DNA of 64,000 nt from assembly GCA_030867875.1 (NCBI GenBank), contig JAOWCC010000577.1:85603740-85667739 (forward strand), in the 5' to 3' direction. Position numbers and translations under genes: made by a program. The notes beneath the pieces were generated by a model. That model made no database searches. It was given only the letters and a program-made list of their open reading frames with translations, and had not been told where the DNA came from. Source of the DNA: Actinernus sp. WN-2022 (lineage: Eukaryota > Cnidaria > Anthozoa > Actiniaria > Actinernidae). Positions 63,824 to 64,000 of the stretch are shown here, piece after piece. Every line of letters begins with the position of its first letter. Positions within the stretch are counted from its first letter, which is position 1.

Positions 63824-64000
63824 ACACCCCATTCCAATATGGCGGATACACGGCCGGAGCGTTGGGGCGGCACACGAAAACGAGGGTAGTTAGGCGGAAG
63901 TCGATGTCAAAAAGGTCATGAGGCGGGAATTTCGCGCAAGTTTTGAAGCGAGTTTGTTTTTCCGAGAGGGTTGCAATAAGTAGATTTTATCCCCAGAGAG
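63823..64000. mobile_element. Left arm of a second 34952-35406-type palindrome, cut by window end
   Basis: ATACACCCCATTCCAATATG and the following CG-rich arm match 34952-35130 closely. It abuts the preceding palindrome directly. Confidence 0.85.

Overview
This window is animal nuclear DNA, most likely from a cnidarian, probably an anthozoan such as a stony coral or anemone. The signs are short exons with GT-AG introns, AT-rich introns, tRNA-derived SINEs, LTR and non-LTR retroelement pieces, and a very high density of palindromic DNA transposons. The species call is an inference. There is no bacterial or plasmid signature. Most of the long open frames in the window are transposon or repeat frames. 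The host exons are short and had to be found by splice sites, reading phase and protein family.  Host genes. (1) Minus strand, 15259 down to 4272: an R-Ras2/TC21-like small GTPase, with seven coding exons recovered in phase, including a 23-base microexon. The membrane-anchor (CAAX) exon was not found. (2) Minus strand, 41650 down to 25557: a protein of about 1,290 residues, built from four exons whose phases join. It has a basic proline-rich N-terminus with an SKIP motif, three tandem 80-residue repeats, long coiled coils and a basic tail; the family is not recognised. (3) Plus strand, 43188 to at least 60606: NDUFB8, an accessory subunit of mitochondrial complex I. Four exons are present and the last exon lies beyond the window. 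Genes 2 and 3 are divergent, about 1.5 kb apart.  Mobile DNA by region. 1-1372: the LTR and gag start of a minus-strand retrotransposon. 1720-4216: a decayed pogo/Tigger element carrying a nested palindromic MITE. 5-15 kb: Ras introns with a 30-base minisatellite and several palindromes. 15.4-25.5 kb: intergenic, with a 2.7-kb palindrome split by a G/C-capped element, a LINE fragment split by a 120-base palindrome, and a dense run of palindromes. 26-41 kb: introns of the coiled-coil gene, again full of palindromes, including two Mutator-like MITEs with 9-base target duplications. 43-64 kb: introns of NDUFB8, with a 36-base minisatellite, a 1.1-kb TTAA element, a 1.9-kb element holding apparent captured gene pieces, and a 4.2-kb two-gene Tc1/mariner-like transposon.  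The most interesting items are: the two-gene transposon at 53563-57795 (DDE transposase plus a separate protein with a SAM-like region and a zinc knuckle) sitting inside a MITE; a broad TTAA-flanked MITE superfamily with ends AGTGC.TAT; and many nested insertions for which the window itself supplies an empty or intact comparison site.
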